Position numbers and translations under genes: made by a program. The notes beneath the pieces are model-generated. The model searched no databases and had not been told where the DNA came from. It saw only the letters and a list, made by a program, of their open reading frames with translations. 64,000 bases of DNA from Bretschneidera sinensis. Taxonomy: Eukaryota > Streptophyta > Magnoliopsida > Brassicales > Akaniaceae. Below, piece after piece: positions 13,301-25,100 of this stretch (the first letter of the stretch is position 1; the number at the start of each line of letters is the position of its first letter). The DNA is taken from assembly GCA_023935145.1 (NCBI GenBank), contig CM043698.1, positions 17,115,001 to 17,179,000 of the forward strand, in the 5' to 3' direction.

Positions 13301-16300
13301 AATCAAAGACATTTTTAAAAATAAATGACTAACAAAAGACATTTATTTTTAACGATGCTAGAGACAAAAAAGAGGTTATGATGACTTTTCAGACGATATA
13401 AATTACCTCCATTATAAAGTGCATCCCTCCATCCACAAAATAATATGGAGAGTTAGTCAGCAAGAAAAGTTTCTTCCCCTTCTCTTTTAACATTGTGAGA
13501 AAGCGTAGTAGTTGACCCTGAAATATACACCCACACAAGTACAAGCCAAAAGTATTTAACTTTGTGACAATGATAGATCCTAGAACAGCTTGTCTTTCAA
13601 AGAGAAAGGCAGCCAATGTCAGAATAAGTTAAAAGGCCTTCCTAAGCAATAATATATGAATAGTTATAACTCACATTTTTTACTAGGTACCTATGAGGAT
13701 CAGAAAGAATTCCTCTATGAACCAAGCCACTACGATGAACATGTTGAATAGCACGATTGACATCTTGATAGATGTAGCATGAATCAAATTCCAGCTTAGC
13801 ATCAACAAAATATTGTACCATGTCTGCAATAAGACATGACTAAAAAGCCATAATGAAAGCAAAATGTCAGCAGATTGCACGGATGAGGCAAATTAATCCA
13901 TGCAATTCAAAAAACCAAAACAGCTCAAGGAGATGAAGAGGGAGTCATCCTGACTTACAAAGAAGATCATGCAATTTAACAAATCCATAGAGAAGATAGA
14001 GAAACTTCTTTATATCCATTGTTATGTATTGAGTCATTCACTAAAAGGTTCCTAGTAACTGAAAAAGTGACAATCAGTACTATCAAATTACATTGCTTTG
14101 TAACCATTTAAGTAATCCTTTTGAGGAGTCCGTTCTCATCCTAAAAGGAATTGGTTATACTGTTTCTAATTTCTTTTCTGGATTTGCTTGACTCGTTAAA
14201 TTGTACTTTCAAACTTTCCATTAGTGAAAAGGCTGAAAGCATATACCTATGTGCTTAGCCTTTTCAATTACAAGTTTTTCTTTAAAAAAAATACTAATAA
14301 AAAAGGGGGTTGCAGTGGCCATGGCAGCCCAACAAGATTTAGGAAGCACCAATGCAACAGGTTCATGCTCCTCCTCCTTTTCCAAGTGTGATGCATTCCT
14401 TGTATGTGTGCAACTTATTCACTTAATATTTTAGAAACAAAGATCCAATGATACAATTAAGTGCCATGTCCAAGTAAGTTCTTCACCGTTCCTCATTGTA
14501 TCCATCCCAAATTCCAAAATGCTAATTAAGCTTTACGTTTTCTATAACCTTTTTTTTTTCTTTTATAACATGCATATACAAAATATCTCGAATAAATACA
14601 TTTTAAAGCTTTGCCATCGAACTGCATATGTAGTAGAGAACAATACAATCATGATGAAACTAACCTCACTAAAGCAGAAAAAATCCATCAAGCCCACAAG
14701 CCCACGTGCCTGATCACGGCCAATATGTCGTGTGCCATATATCTCTTCTATCTCCTTCCTACTAAGCTGCAACAGAAAATATATGATAAGCAACCATATT
14801 TTCTCCATTTGAATCTATGTAAACGTTTCAACTAGATAACAGAAAAATCAAATATTGTGAATACAATGCAGAACAGAGTCTTAAACTTTTTTTATTGCTT
14901 ATTAAAAGAAAATGATCAACCACTCACAAGCTTGTGATCCCACTTTATCTGTCTGATTAAAAAAATAAAGTTTAAATTGAGAAGAGAAAACTAGGCTTTT
15001 AAATAACCTACATAAATCAGGGAGAAAAAAAAAAGATTGATATCAAAGAGAGCCAAGTGTAGGGTTTTCAATTAATGTTCATCCTTGAATAGGGATCTTT
15101 TGAGATGCTTTCGGAGCTTACGACAATAGGTAAAGGCTTGTTCGAGCTTGATCCGGATGAGGATTGGTTAAACTGATACTGAGCCCTCGAATAAATCAGG
15201 GAGAAAAAAAAGATTGATATCAAAGAAAGCCAAGTGTAGGGTTTTCAATTAATGTTCATCCTTGAATAGGGATCTTTTGAGATGCTGTCGGAGCTTTCAA
15301 CAATAGTTAAAGGCTTGTTCGAACTTGATCAGGATGAGGATTGGTTAAACTGATACTGAGCCCTAATTTCGGCATACTATGTAAAACTTTCCATCTAAAT
15401 CTGATGCATCTTCAACTACGAAGTACAAAGGGCTCAAATTGGGAGTGCATGAGTACAACTCACATTTCTATCCTTTCGAATGGAGCACCTAATGGGTATG
15501 TCAAGCCAGAAGAGCCATCATGCTAAGGGCCAATTTATATTTTTCTCGTATGGTTAGCCATTTTAGCAAATCTGTCCACCTTATCTCTTCTAGAATGTGA
15601 GAAAACCCTGAAGATTAGTGTCATTCACTTCGAGATGCTTTTAAAGCTTTGAAATTATAATGCATAGCTTGGACTGGCTGTATAAGAGGATAACTTAAAT
15701 GCTCTAGCTAGTGTCCTTTGTTGTCCCGAAATTTGTATAGCAGTCTAAGGACATTGGGCTCACAGTGATACTAACAAGTTGGCTTCTTAATTTTGAGAAA
15801 TGGTTTACAAAAGTGATAAGCATTTTTGACCCTTTGGACTATAGGTCATATTTTCCACAGGGATGAAGTCACAATTATCAAATCCACCTTTCAAGTATTC
15901 CCACATACTATGCCTAATTGCCTACATGTTCAAGATACCAATAACATGAATTTCTTATATGCAGGCCCAGCAATACTAGAAATAGGGCCAATTTGTGAAT
16001 GGTAATCAGTAAAAATAAGCAAATGCTGAAATCCTGAGAGGACCTAACACAATGTATTACAATTATGAATCAGATACAGTATACATCTGAATGGGTAGGG
16101 ATCTAGTCTAACAACGAGGCAATTCACAACTGGCAACAAAAGTTTTTCTGGAAACAGAAGGTCTTCTACCACATCATCCCTTTCCTCTCCCCATATCAAA
16201 TTGAGGGGTAGTTCTACATATGATATTGGTTTGATCTCAGGCAGGGAAATCAACTTTTCAAGATCAATTATGCTCTCTCTGTCTCAACATTATAGCATTG

Positions 16301-17785
16301 CCAGCCTTGTCAACCTCAGCTTTTTATTTTTGTTTCACTTATCTATTCATTTATTTTGTGGTTGGTGCCTTACCCTTATGCATTTTTAGAGACTAACTTT
16401 AGAAGAATTCCCCTAACATGCTCAAAATTCAATAGTAACTCATACGAATTTGTGCTATATCATTCCATTTGTCTTTTTAAATTGGTTCCTAACATAAGCC
16501 TACTTTATTAGCACCTTCATCGTTGTTCAGTAGTTCACAGCATAAACCTAGTCCATAAGAATTCTCAATAACTTAGACATGTTAATCAACTAATCACTGA
16601 ATGAAAAACAACAGACAAAAAGTCTTAAGGATTAGAGAATAAGCAAAAACTCTATATCATTAACAATTGTTCAATAGTACCTTCCGACGACCAAAATAGC
16701 ATCCATCTGGCTCAATTGAACCAAAGAAATCCAACTTCAAGAGACATCCCTTTTGCTTATCATAGTATAGTCCTCTAATGGGAAAAGTTGGATCGTACTT
16801 AAATTGCATGCAAATCTCAGGATACCTAAACTGCAAGAACCCCAACATAAATAAATTACATAACAATAATTTGCACACAACAGTACATAACAGAGAACCA
16901 ATGTATCAGCACTGTATCAATAAGCCTAAACTAACCTCATTAACCATATGCTCCTTTGCAAGATCATATATCAAACTCTGCAAGTTAGCTGAGTAATGTG
17001 CCAATGTGTAGTCATAGTCGAATCCATAAACTTGTATATTATCCAATCTCAGATTCTTATTAACATATATACCTATCAATAACAATCATTCATGAGTTTT
17101 AGCCACGATAAAATTGCATTCAGCTTAAAAACACACACATACACAAAAAAGGGACATAATTGAATTTAAACCTTCAGGATTCATCTTAGCCATTCCCTTG
17201 AGCGCCTCAGGAATCTTGAGAAAGCTCTGTTTTGCAGCATCAAACTCACGACGAATATTGGCAATTTCATCCTTAATATCTAAGTTTTCCACCTCATTTC
17301 CCTTACATTCCTCTTCGAGTTTTGTTATTGTTTTCTCAGGTGATACAATTGCATTGTAGCCTCGAAAGCTTCCTCCAAGACCTATTTGAACCAGATTTTC
17401 AATTGACAAATAATTCAAAGACATTTTCACGAGCACTTGCACATAATATGAATTTGTACTTAGTTCTATGGATTAGAAATGATATGATACCACGCATTAG
17501 GCCAAAAAAAATGATTGTTATTGATTTATGTGATTCCTTTTACACATATTGAAGCAAAAAAAAATTAAATTCATTTCTATATAGATATGAAGTAGAGAAA
17601 ACAAACCTTCTCGAACTCCAGAAGATGAAAAACTAGTCTTCTGCAATGAAGAATTACGTAAATGTGAGAATGTCAAAAAACAAACTGAGCAACAAGGATA
17701 CACATACACATATACGTATAGAGAGGAAAGAGGAGAGAAATACACTGAGGGAGGAGCGGAGAAGAAGCCTGCGAATGAAGGCCAT
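1383..17785 (-). CDS. HAD-superfamily 5'-nucleotidase domain protein (subfamily IG, cytosolic purine 5'-nucleotidase-like), 14 exons
   Basis: Predicted 551-residue protein. Exons on the minus strand, in order: 17785-17744, 17640-17607, 17381-17172, 17072-16936, 16830-16681, 14766-14665, 13839-13675, 13517-13407, 7912-7815, 7323-7200, 7022-6933, 5441-5397, 2155-1835, 1409-1383. All joins are GT/AG and keep frame. HAD motif I is at residues 111-118 (YGFDYDYT; catalytic D114, D116), motif II at 298-303 (LFLLTNSP, T301/N302), a lysine motif near 336-339 and the acidic GDHLFSD motif at 396-402. The C-terminal part (436-544) is the conserved tail of plant homologues. The family hydrolyses nucleoside 5'-monophosphates with Mg2+; the substrate is not readable here. 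The N-terminus (MAFIRRLLLRSSLS) is Arg/Ser-rich with no acidic residue, so mitochondrial targeting is likely. An in-frame TAA lies just upstream of the ATG. The weakest joins are the donor of exon 1 (an alternative is at 17708) and the acceptor of exon 3. Confidence 0.9.
3322..3480 (+). mobile_element. Possible tRNA-derived SINE fragment in intron 12
   Basis: The stretch contains a run resembling a pol III A box (ggctcaataaatggttaag), followed about 30 bases later by a B-box-like run (agttcgagtggtg). This is the arrangement of plant tRNA-derived SINEs. No poly-A or poly-T tail or target duplication was fixed, so the call is tentative. Confidence 0.3.
5215..5340. mobile_element. Stowaway-like MITE end (fragment) in intron 12
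   Basis: The right edge reads ...atgggacgtagggag on the plus strand. Its reverse complement is the familiar CTCCCT.CGTCCC terminus of Stowaway-type (Tc1/mariner) MITEs, followed by the usual 'TTTTGTC' spacing. I did not find a matching left terminus, so this is a fragment or a diverged copy. Confidence 0.4.
8193..8653. mobile_element. Non-autonomous hAT-type element in intron 8
   Basis: The ends are inverted repeats: CATAGTTGTCAAA on the left, and the right end reverse-complements to CATAGTTATCAT. They are flanked by 8-bp direct repeats differing at one base: GTTGCCTC at 8185-8192 and GTTTCCTC at 8654-8661. An 8-bp duplication is the hAT hallmark. The interior is full of 'GAATC'-type words in both orientations and has no transposase frame. 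It lies between exons 8 and 9 of the nucleotidase gene. Confidence 0.65.
8748..8880 (-). mobile_element. Short LINE 3'-end remnant
   Basis: A T-rich start followed by 'ataaacaaaaacttcattaa' and a 'gcacctaaaggggatgg' block resembles, in antisense, the 3' end of plant LINEs, including the one starting near 9700. It has no coding part. Low certainty. Confidence 0.3.
9279..9402. repeat. Tandem duplication, period 65 bp
   Basis: The block starting gttaagatttaagaa at 9279 recurs at 9344. The copies differ at only a few bases near their starts and both end in 'cctgcacttccatg'. It sits in intron 8 of the nucleotidase gene. Confidence 0.85.
9695..10800 (-). pseudogene. 5'-truncated LINE retrotransposon, RT zinc-binding (zf-RVT) region
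   Basis: On the minus strand the frame at 10220-9765 (151 residues) contains the plant LINE zf-RVT signature. A TLVNRCYIC..C segment is followed by [14 protein letters not shown] and a SWVV block, the cysteine/histidine-rich tail that follows the reverse transcriptase. Upstream (about 10774-10528) are overlapping pieces of the preceding region (LWRKVIVAKFG, GVGVWKWIRKGW, LWHNTW) split between frames, so the copy is dead. The 3' end lies in a T-rich run near 9700. Typical 5'-truncated LINE, in the same orientation as the host gene and inside its intron 8. A relative lies at 28310-28990. Confidence 0.8.
11148..12645 (+). mobile_element. Internally deleted Ty1/Copia retrotransposon (non-autonomous) in intron 8
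   Basis: The 5' LTR is 11148-11375 and the 3' LTR 12454-12645. Both carry 'cctatatatactctaaatag' and end ...TTCTCACA. The 3' LTR starts TGTTAG; the 5' copy is mutated to TTTTAG and has about 35 extra bases from an internal duplication of 'cat.ttttcatc.ttgttttaagg'. The primer-binding site TGGTATCAGAGC (initiator Met tRNA) is at 11376-11387. A purine-rich tract (gtttgagggaggt) precedes the 3' LTR. Flanks are AGAAA (11143-11147) and AGAAG (12646-12650), a 4/5 match to a target duplication. Only about 1.1 kb lies between the LTRs, ending in the last part of a Copia RNase H frame (IDCHTTRQELQ, IADFFTKSQ, FRFFIDKLSMLL at about 12278-12440). Most of gag-pol is gone. Confidence 0.85.
11838..12090 (+). 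repeat. Short tandem repeats inside the deleted Copia element
   Basis: The phrase 'gtagttttgagaaatttg' alternates with 'cagatgttagttttgagaaatt' and 'gcattgtggaattgggaa' at least five times, with units of about 50-60 bases and some indels. It reads like replication slippage in the leader left after the internal deletion. Confidence 0.75.
15012..15366. repeat. Direct tandem duplication of about 177 bp in intron 5
   Basis: Copy 1 is 15012-15190 and copy 2 is 15191-15366. Both start ataaatcagggagaaaaa and end 'aaactgatactgagccct', with a handful of substitutions and a small poly-A length difference. They lie between exons 5 and 6 of the nucleotidase gene. No coding potential seen. Confidence 0.9.
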
Positions 17786-17934
17786 GAACAGAGGAGTTTA
17801 GCTCTGTATTCGAGGTTAGGGCTTCTGTTTTGTTGTTGATTTGGCGGCGTAAAATGGAGCAGACACGGTGCTGGATAGGGCTCCTTGTGGGTGGGGAAGT
17901 CTGCGAAAGTTGAATCGGGCAAATCGGGGACTAT

Positions 17935-17942
17935 TATTTATA
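17935..17942 (-). promoter_or_regulatory. Probable TATA box of the 5'-nucleotidase gene
   Basis: On the minus strand this reads TATAAATA, about 150 bases upstream of the chosen ATG at 17785, with GC-richer leader sequence between. Position and match suit a plant TATA box; inferred from sequence only. Confidence 0.5.
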
Positions 17943-18449
17943 GTAGCCGCCAATTCTGGTTTTTACTTCATTTACGATGAAATTTCGTTTCCTTTTACTT
18001 TTATATTTTTTTAAATAAAAAAATTGAGTCGAAATGTCAAATATAGTACTACTAACTTTTTGAAATAATTAATTTTATACATATACTACTTTAAAATTTT
18101 AACTATTAAAAATTTAATATTGACTCATCATTTAGAATGATAATAATATAAAATGACTTTATGTTTCTGTTCAATTTTTAAAGAATTTTTATAGAAATGA
18201 AGTGAGTTGATTAATTTTGAAAATTAAAATAATTAAAAAATATATAAAATAAAATAATTTAACTTTTAAAATTCAAAATATAAATTCATAATTTAACCTT
18301 TTATCTCTCGAGCATATTTTGTTTAGTTTATGATTTTATTGTAAAATTTCAAAAATAATTTTAAAACAGTTATGAAAAAAAGTATTAGAAATTAAAAATT
18401 ACTAATATCTCACGCACGTCACACGTGTGTTAATCTACTATTTTATGTT

Positions 18450-18836
18450 ATAAAACATTATGTTAATAATTATCTTTTTACTTATAAACATACCAAGCAT
18501 AGTGGTCACATATTCTCCATTAGAAAACTAAACCTGCAAAAAAACCTCAAGAAAAGAAATATCTGGTTAAAAATCCCAAGATAATAACAATCTGGTTAGA
18601 ATCACAAAAAATAAATAAAAACAATTAAAATATGATGATTTGCTCGTTTATATAATAAAACAATATGCTAATAATTATTTTCTTACTTATAAGCATACCA
18701 AATATAGTGGTCACATATTCTCCGATAGAAAACTGAACCTGCAAGAAAACCTCAAGAAAAGAACAATCTGTTAGAAATCTCAAGAAAATAACAATTCGGT
18801 TAGAATCACAAAAAATAAATAAAAACAATTAAAATG
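18450..18836. repeat. Direct tandem duplication, period 204 bp
   Basis: 'ataaaacattatgttaataat' at 18450 recurs, slightly changed, at 18654. The two copies run in parallel to 'acaattaaaa' near 18629 and 18833. Intergenic, very A/T-rich, upstream of the nucleotidase gene promoter. Confidence 0.8.
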
Positions 18837-19341
18837 TAAAAAAAAATAAAGAAAATAAAGAAAATCAAACTGAATTGAAAATAAAAAGATAAAGAGAATG
18901 AAAAAATTAAATCTGAATAAAAACAAGAGAAAGAAATAAATTCATAACTTCACTGTAACAGCATTGATATATCATAAAATGGTGGCGCTTTTAAAGGGTA
19001 TAAAGGATCAGCATAGTGTTTTATTCTGGTGAGCTGCGAAATGGTGTGTCAATTTAGTATCGTAGTGTGTAACAACGATGCTGCCGTGCATGTGTCATCA
19101 AGATTAATTAGGTTTTCTATGTATAAAGAAGAGTTTATAGGAATTTGAAGAGTGAAAAGTCTGTAAAATTATTAATTACCATTGAGAAAGAGAAACAGAA
19201 AAAGGAAAGGGTAGATAATAAAAAGGATAGAAATAATATGAATTTGATTTAACCATTTAAGCATTAACTAAAATTAAGGAATGTCGTTCATAAGATTTTA
19301 CCAAGTATTTTGAATTTTTAAATATGTTATATATCAGTATA

Positions 19342-19342
<1 letters not shown>

Positions 19343-19436
<94 letters not shown>
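19343..19436. repeat. Compound microsatellite (AT)n(GA)n
   Basis: An uninterrupted run of AT dinucleotides to about 19396 is followed directly by a run of GA dinucleotides to about 19436. Such tracts are hypervariable. Confidence 0.95.
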
Positions 19437-19439
<3 letters not shown>

Positions 19440-19694
19440 TTATGTTGCATTTGACATATATTACAGTGTAAAGTTGATTATTAATAAATTAAAATTAAGT
19501 TAATTAAGAAAATCATGTTTTAGATTTAAACGGAAAATCAAGAATATTGTCTATAAGATTTGACAAAGTATTTTGAATTCTTAATAAGTTAATATGTTTT
19601 GAAATTTGGTTTACTAAATTTACATTTAGTCAACTAAAGTTTTGTTCTTTCTTTTATTAAATGACTAATTCATTTTCGTTTCTTCTTCAAGGGA

Positions 19695-20165
19695 ATACAA
19701 AACCAAAAGCACTAGCCCTTAGGAAACGAGATGCCTAAGGTATCGTCAGTTAATAACTTACTCAAGCCCAAGGGAGGGTTGACATATATTTGGAGAACTT
19801 CTTACTTATATCCAAGATTAGTCATGAAATCAACACTTATATTCTCTTCACGTAGCGTGTGTTCAATAGTACATGAGAATAAGCTGCTCAACAAACTTCA
19901 ACAGTCTTCAATGATAACACCAAGCTAATGGTACTCAGAATTTGTAGTATTAATCAACTGCACTGCAATAACCGAGTTGGATTCCAGAATGACATTATCT
20001 ATTCCTTTCTCTTGAGCAATTACTAACCCTTGCTTGATAAAAGCATTCTAGCCAACTGCCAGACTGATCAAGATATAGGCCTCCACATGAAGCAAGGCCA
20101 GTTCTGTGGTCGCGGCTACCATCACTGTTGATTTTGATCACTGCTATAAGAGGGGGAGACCATCG
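19695..20165 (-). pseudogene. Dead RNase H-like (RVT_3) fragment of a plant LINE or related protein
   Basis: On the minus strand, conceptual reading with frameshifts and stops gives, in order, INSDGS, a GIDNVILESNS..AVQLIN block, HTLREEN.SVDFM.NLGY and PPLGL..LL.DD. This is the order of the plant RNase H-like domain found at the ends of non-LTR elements and in related host proteins. Several in-frame stops and at least one frameshift rule out function. It may be a LINE relic rather than a decayed host gene. Confidence 0.7.
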
Positions 20166-21224
20166 AACCTACCTCGTAACTCAGGCCATAATGGGAGTCG
20201 TAGATTAATTGAAGGCAGTTTTCATAACTTTTTCCAAATTAGAGTAAGGAAAGTGTATAAAACATAATCCCTTAATTTTAGTTCATATTGCACAAAGCCA
20301 GCAATTCCTTAATTTTCATATATATTGTTTTAGGTAACACAGTCAACTTGAAATTCTTTTAGATATCGCATATTTTGATACATAAATTAAAATTGAGAAT
20401 ATTTTTAAAGTAAATACATTTAAATACAAAAAAAAATGAGCTAATTTCACATTTTTTCATGTCAACATCATGCCACATCAGCATATTGTAAAATAAACAT
20501 ATAATATAGATATAAATTTGAGTATTATCTGAGTTTCCTTGGTGTTTAGCTCCAATCCTCTAATTAGTTTTAAAATGGACTAATTATAACCCTCCAGTAT
20601 TATAGCCAGTTCAACCAAACTGATCCAATAGTGAAATCCTTAATACTAATATGATGGATCTAAGCAAGCTGGTTTTGCAAGCTTGACGCTTGAGTCCAAA
20701 AGCCTTATAGATGAAGTTTAGTAGTAGGGGGTTATAATGGTACCGGATTCAAGTAAATTCAGGGTTAGCTAGCTTGGGGTTATGAGACACTGTTATGTAG
20801 GGGAAGGAATAATAAGAACATTTTTGTCAAAACAACACTTTTAACGCGTGTGCGAGGTGTAAATGTGTTTTTTCTATTAGTCTTGAAATGAAAATTGATT
20901 GGAGCGAAAAATTTGGTACATGTGAGATTTTAATACAACGAAATAAACATGAGAAATCAAATAATATCCCATGTAATTTTTAAGAACCTCAAACAAGGAA
21001 AAAAGAACTCGATTTATCGTATTGTTTGAAGAATTGTTTAAATGAAATATAAATTTCTGAAACTTAAAATTTTTAAAACAAATGCTCTTAAAAAAAGAAA
21101 GATATCTAGATATTCCATTTTACAACCCTTAGAAATGGTAAGATAATAAATACAAAGATATGTCTACAGAAGTCAAATTCTTCGTGATTCACTGCCTAAA
21201 ATAAAAAAGATGCCCTCCCTCTCC

Positions 21225-21232
21225 TATTTAAG
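21225..21232 (+). promoter_or_regulatory. Possible TATA box of the PMEI-like gene
   Basis: TATTTAAG lies about 90 bases upstream of the leader intron donor, in a C/T-rich context (ctctcctatttaaggc) typical of plant core promoters. Confidence 0.45.
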
Positions 21233-21318
21233 GCTTCAGTTTCTCTCCGTGTTGCCAAGCCAAGAAATCCTTATCTTTTGTTTTACAAGATTCCATTCCT
21301 TTAGCCAGTCTCCAGCAG

Positions 21319-21569
21319 GTTAGATCTTTTACTTCTTCTTTCTTCCTGTGACATATCTATTTTAATGAGATTTTTTTTTGTCATCCATCTTCTTTTATTG
21401 CTCATGTTCTTTTACAATTTGTTTTTTCCTTAATCTATTAATTGCTGTGTATAAGTCTTGTTGCTATAATCCACATTCAGTTATAACTAAAGCTTTTTTA
21501 TGCTATTTCCACGTTTCAGTAGCTAAAATTTTGTAGGAAAATCTAAACTTTGCTTATCTCTGATTGCAG
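21319..21569 (+). other. Intron in the 5' leader of the PMEI-like gene
   Basis: A donor CAG|GTTAGA at 21319 and an acceptor TGATTGCAG ending at 21569 bracket a T-rich 251-base stretch. The acceptor lies 18 bases before the ATG. Leader introns are common in plant genes and often raise expression. Inferred from splice signals only. Confidence 0.55.
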
Positions 21570-21587
21570 GATTATTAATTAGACAAA

Positions 21588-22121
21588 ATGGATTCCTCCA
21601 CTCATTTTTGCCTTATTGTCTCCATCCTTGTTTTGTTTATGCATCACCAGTCCTCACTACTTGTGAAAGGAGATGCTAACTTAGTTGCTTCTGTATGCAA
21701 GAAAACCTCGGCACCTGAAAACTGCAAAGCCTGCCTTCAATCTGATAAGCAAAGTGAAAACAAGGACTTGAAGGGTCTTGCCGGTACATCCCTCGATTGT
21801 GCATACACCAAGTCACTAAATCTACAATCTGACTTAGCTAGGTACGCTAGAAACTCATCGAGGGAACTTAGTGAAACTTACGTTGCATGCGTATATGATA
21901 TTCATTCGGCAGAAGGAAACCTTGTCACTGCACTTGGTAGTTGGAGGGTTGACGCTTACTCGGACTCTGCGAATCAAGCAAATACTGCTTCACAAAATTT
22001 AATTAGTTGCATTCATCGGCTACAACCTCATTTTGTGATTCCCAGTGGACTTAACACTGTAATGCTCGACTTTAAACAATCTTGTGAGGTAGCTATTGGT
22101 GTCATTAAACAACTTCTTTGA
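21588..22121 (+). CDS. Invertase/pectin methylesterase inhibitor (PMEI)-like protein
   Basis: Intact 177-residue protein. Residues 1-28 form a hydrophobic signal peptide (core CLIVSILVLFM), so it is probably secreted to the apoplast. The rest has the spacing of the four-helix PMEI fold: an early cysteine pair (C37, C46) in the N-terminal hairpin, then C101 in 'ETYVACVYDI' and C141 in 'NLISCIHRL', the expected second disulfide. C49, C71 and C166 are additional. Family members bind cell-wall or vacuolar invertase, or pectin methylesterase; the sequence does not say which. The coding part has no intron. Only this frame is open, and the context (aaaATGGattcc) suits initiation. Confidence 0.9.
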   Translation: MDSSTHFCLIVSILVLFMHHQSSLLVKGDANLVASVCKKTSAPENCKACLQSDKQSENKDLKGLAGTSLDCAYTKSLNLQSDLARYARNSSRELSETYVACVYDIHSAEGNLVTALGSWRVDAYSDSANQANTASQNLISCIHRLQPHFVIPSGLNTVMLDFKQSCEVAIGVIKQLL

Positions 22122-25100
22122 TTATCCACAAGTAATTATATGGTTTGCTATATCGAATCAGTAAGTTGGAAATATTTTCCTTTCATCCTGTTACACTTTA
22201 AAACGTGTCTAATTTATAAAAGGAAAAAAAGTTATCAAAAAATAATTGACAAGTATATTACTTAATGAGCAAAATTAAAGAATGAGAAAGTAGTAATAGT
22301 ATGTGATGGAACAGTCTACAACGGAACCATGATTTATACTTTCATAGATAATGGACACACATGTTAATTGATATTTATTAGATAATATTTTGGGACAGTA
22401 ATATGCTGTGCACGTGTATAATGTGTATAAAAATTAAAATATCTTTCAAAGTATAAGAATTTTTCGCATATATTACTGCTACTGCAGGGAAGTAATTAAC
22501 TCTGAGAAAAAAAATATCAGCAAAGCAAATAGTAGTAGCACACCCATTGATACACAATATTATTCCCAGACTGTGAGATAAAGCAGAACAAATTTTCCAA
22601 CAGAAAACAAAATAATAGCTTCTTATACAAGAGAGAGAGTACCTCTAAAGCAATCACAGCACCAAACTTCCTCTGGTCATCAACTAGCTTTTATGCCTCC
22701 TAAAATGTATTCGTATAAGCTTTTAATATTTAAGACTATGAACCACTAATTCATAAATGGGAGAGAGAAAGAAATTTCTTGTCAATACCATTTACTGCTT
22801 CAATTGAAAAGGGAAGGGTTGAATTACCTTCTCATGCAAAAGTCTCTATCTACTGTTGTTCAAGCACAACTACAGCGACAGCAAGGTTCAGTTGAATTAC
22901 CTTCTAACACGTAGGCAGTGTCGGAGGGCAAGGGAGACATACACGGGGAAAAGATATGAAAACGAAAATAACAAGTCATCGGATTACTTTACCGAGAAAT
23001 CTACTTGATTATGGAGGGTGTAAGTTTAGGTTTACTTGTGAAGTTTGGAAATTTAAAGACATAAAGTATCTCCCCAACCCCGACCATATATGGGGTGGGT
23101 GCGGAGACGAGAGGGAGATAAAACGGCCTCGCCCTACCCCGTTGCGATTCCTATGCATAAGGGAAACGTGCAACTAGATATACAAGGCATAGTTATGGTA
23201 TTCGGATCAGGCAACTACAACGAGTGGCCAAGCGACTGATTTAATGATTCAACCAATAGTTCAAGCGATTAGACTGCATAATTAAAATTCAAAAATAATA
23301 CTTGTAATGACAAATAAAGATTATTTTAAAGGTAAATCTCAATTATGTTGGCACTTCTAAAATTCAAGTTCTTAAAAAATATGCAAATTGAAATAACTCA
23401 CAATCATGGTAAGAACATAATAATTATGAACATTTTAGCCTGAATTTTACTTCTAGATTACGATCTTTCCATATTCTTGAGCGCTCTGTTAAGTTCTAAT
23501 GAAAAGAACTAAGTACCTCTCTTCTTTCTTCCTCGTCTTCTCTTCAGGGGGGCTTCTTCTTCCTCAAAATCAATAATTCTCATTCATAGGTTCTCAAAAA
23601 AAAATTTAGAACCAAGGAGCTATTCGCGTGCAGAATGATTCAGATGTTGATTTCTGGGTTTGATTTTCTCCAATCGTAAAGATGATTTCACCGGAGCTGA
23701 GGAAAGGGTGCGTCTATTTGCATTCATATTGACCTTCTTGTTATCTTGCACAACAAAAGCACTGCCAATTTATTTTTGCAAGAAAGGGAGATTCTATTGA
23801 AGGAGATGTCTTGTGGAAGTTACAGAGTCTCTTCATACTTCATCGACTAACTGCCAATGGGCTTGTTTACTTACAATTTCTACTCATTTTAGCCATATTT
23901 TACACAATTCAATTGTACTGGCTAGTGGGGCTGAATACAAAAATTTATTTTGCTGCAATAAATTTAGTCTTGCAACATTTTTATTTCTTGCTGCTGCCTA
24001 TCTTGTGGCAGCACAATTGCTTTACCGCATTTGCTGCTGCCACAGTGTGATTTTTTGTTGCTATAATCCTTAACCTACTGCAATATCATTATTCTTGCTG
24101 CTATATATACACATAATTTGTAGAAACATTACTTTTTAAAGCTGTTATACACTTTTAACCTATTGCAACATCATTATTTTTATTTAACTTTAATCTCTTA
24201 TTTTTTAGGAACCTATTATCTTATTTTTAATTCTTGCACTACTGCTAAATTATTAAAATAAATATTTTTAAAGAAATTATTATTTTTCTATCGACATTAT
24301 TAATCATAATCAATTAGAACTAGCAAAATGAGTAACTTGCCTTTTGAAGTCATACTTTCTCACACTGAAAACCAAACTTTAGCCACAAGTACTTCTTCAC
24401 ATTTTATCACTAGATCAACTCTTCTTCTCATTTTATCATGAAATCAATTTTTTTTGTCTAAAAAATTATGAAGTAAAACTTACAATATATATAAAATTTT
24501 ATTATAAAGTGGTTATCACAAATTTTTAAAATTTAAAGAGTTCAAATCCATATAAAAAAGTAATGTATTGACAATTTTTACTGCATAAGAGTTAATCCTT
24601 TTTATCATTCTTCACTTCTATTTATTACATTTCTCTACCATTATTAGGAATAATAACAACTTCATTCGTGCACTCGTCTCAAAAAGTCACCAACACAACG
24701 CCTTCCTCACAATGAAATTCCGCTGCTGTCCTCTTCCATGGATCCATGCATCAGCTTCTACAATCTTCCTAATTCGAGAATAACTTCTACAACTCATACC
24801 ACAATCGATCATTCTCTCTAAGATTATCAAGGTTGGTTCTCTTTGTCCATTCTCTCTCCTCTAGATTTTTGAGTTTCTAGCTCGAAATTGACACTAGCAC
24901 TGCTAAATTGAAGCTTCTCACTTCTCAGTGGTCATTTTATTGTTTTCCTAGGCTTAGTTTACACAGCTCTTGTTTGGCTCTTACACTATTCTTGTTTGGC
25001 AGCTTGTATAATTATATGGACTTGAATTATTACAAATGAAAGATCATTACTTTCTTATTTTATGTGCAATCATGTAGAAGTGTCTTCAACTATATATGTC

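Noticed and set aside
17518..17922. 134-residue minus-strand frame over the first exons of the nucleotidase gene
   Set aside because: Partly a different frame from the deduced exon 1 and it runs through an intron; the spliced model explains the region better.
22640..22695. Exon-like minus-strand piece (KLVDDQRKFGAVIALE followed by GT)
   Set aside because: No convincing neighbouring exons or recognisable family; too short to call.
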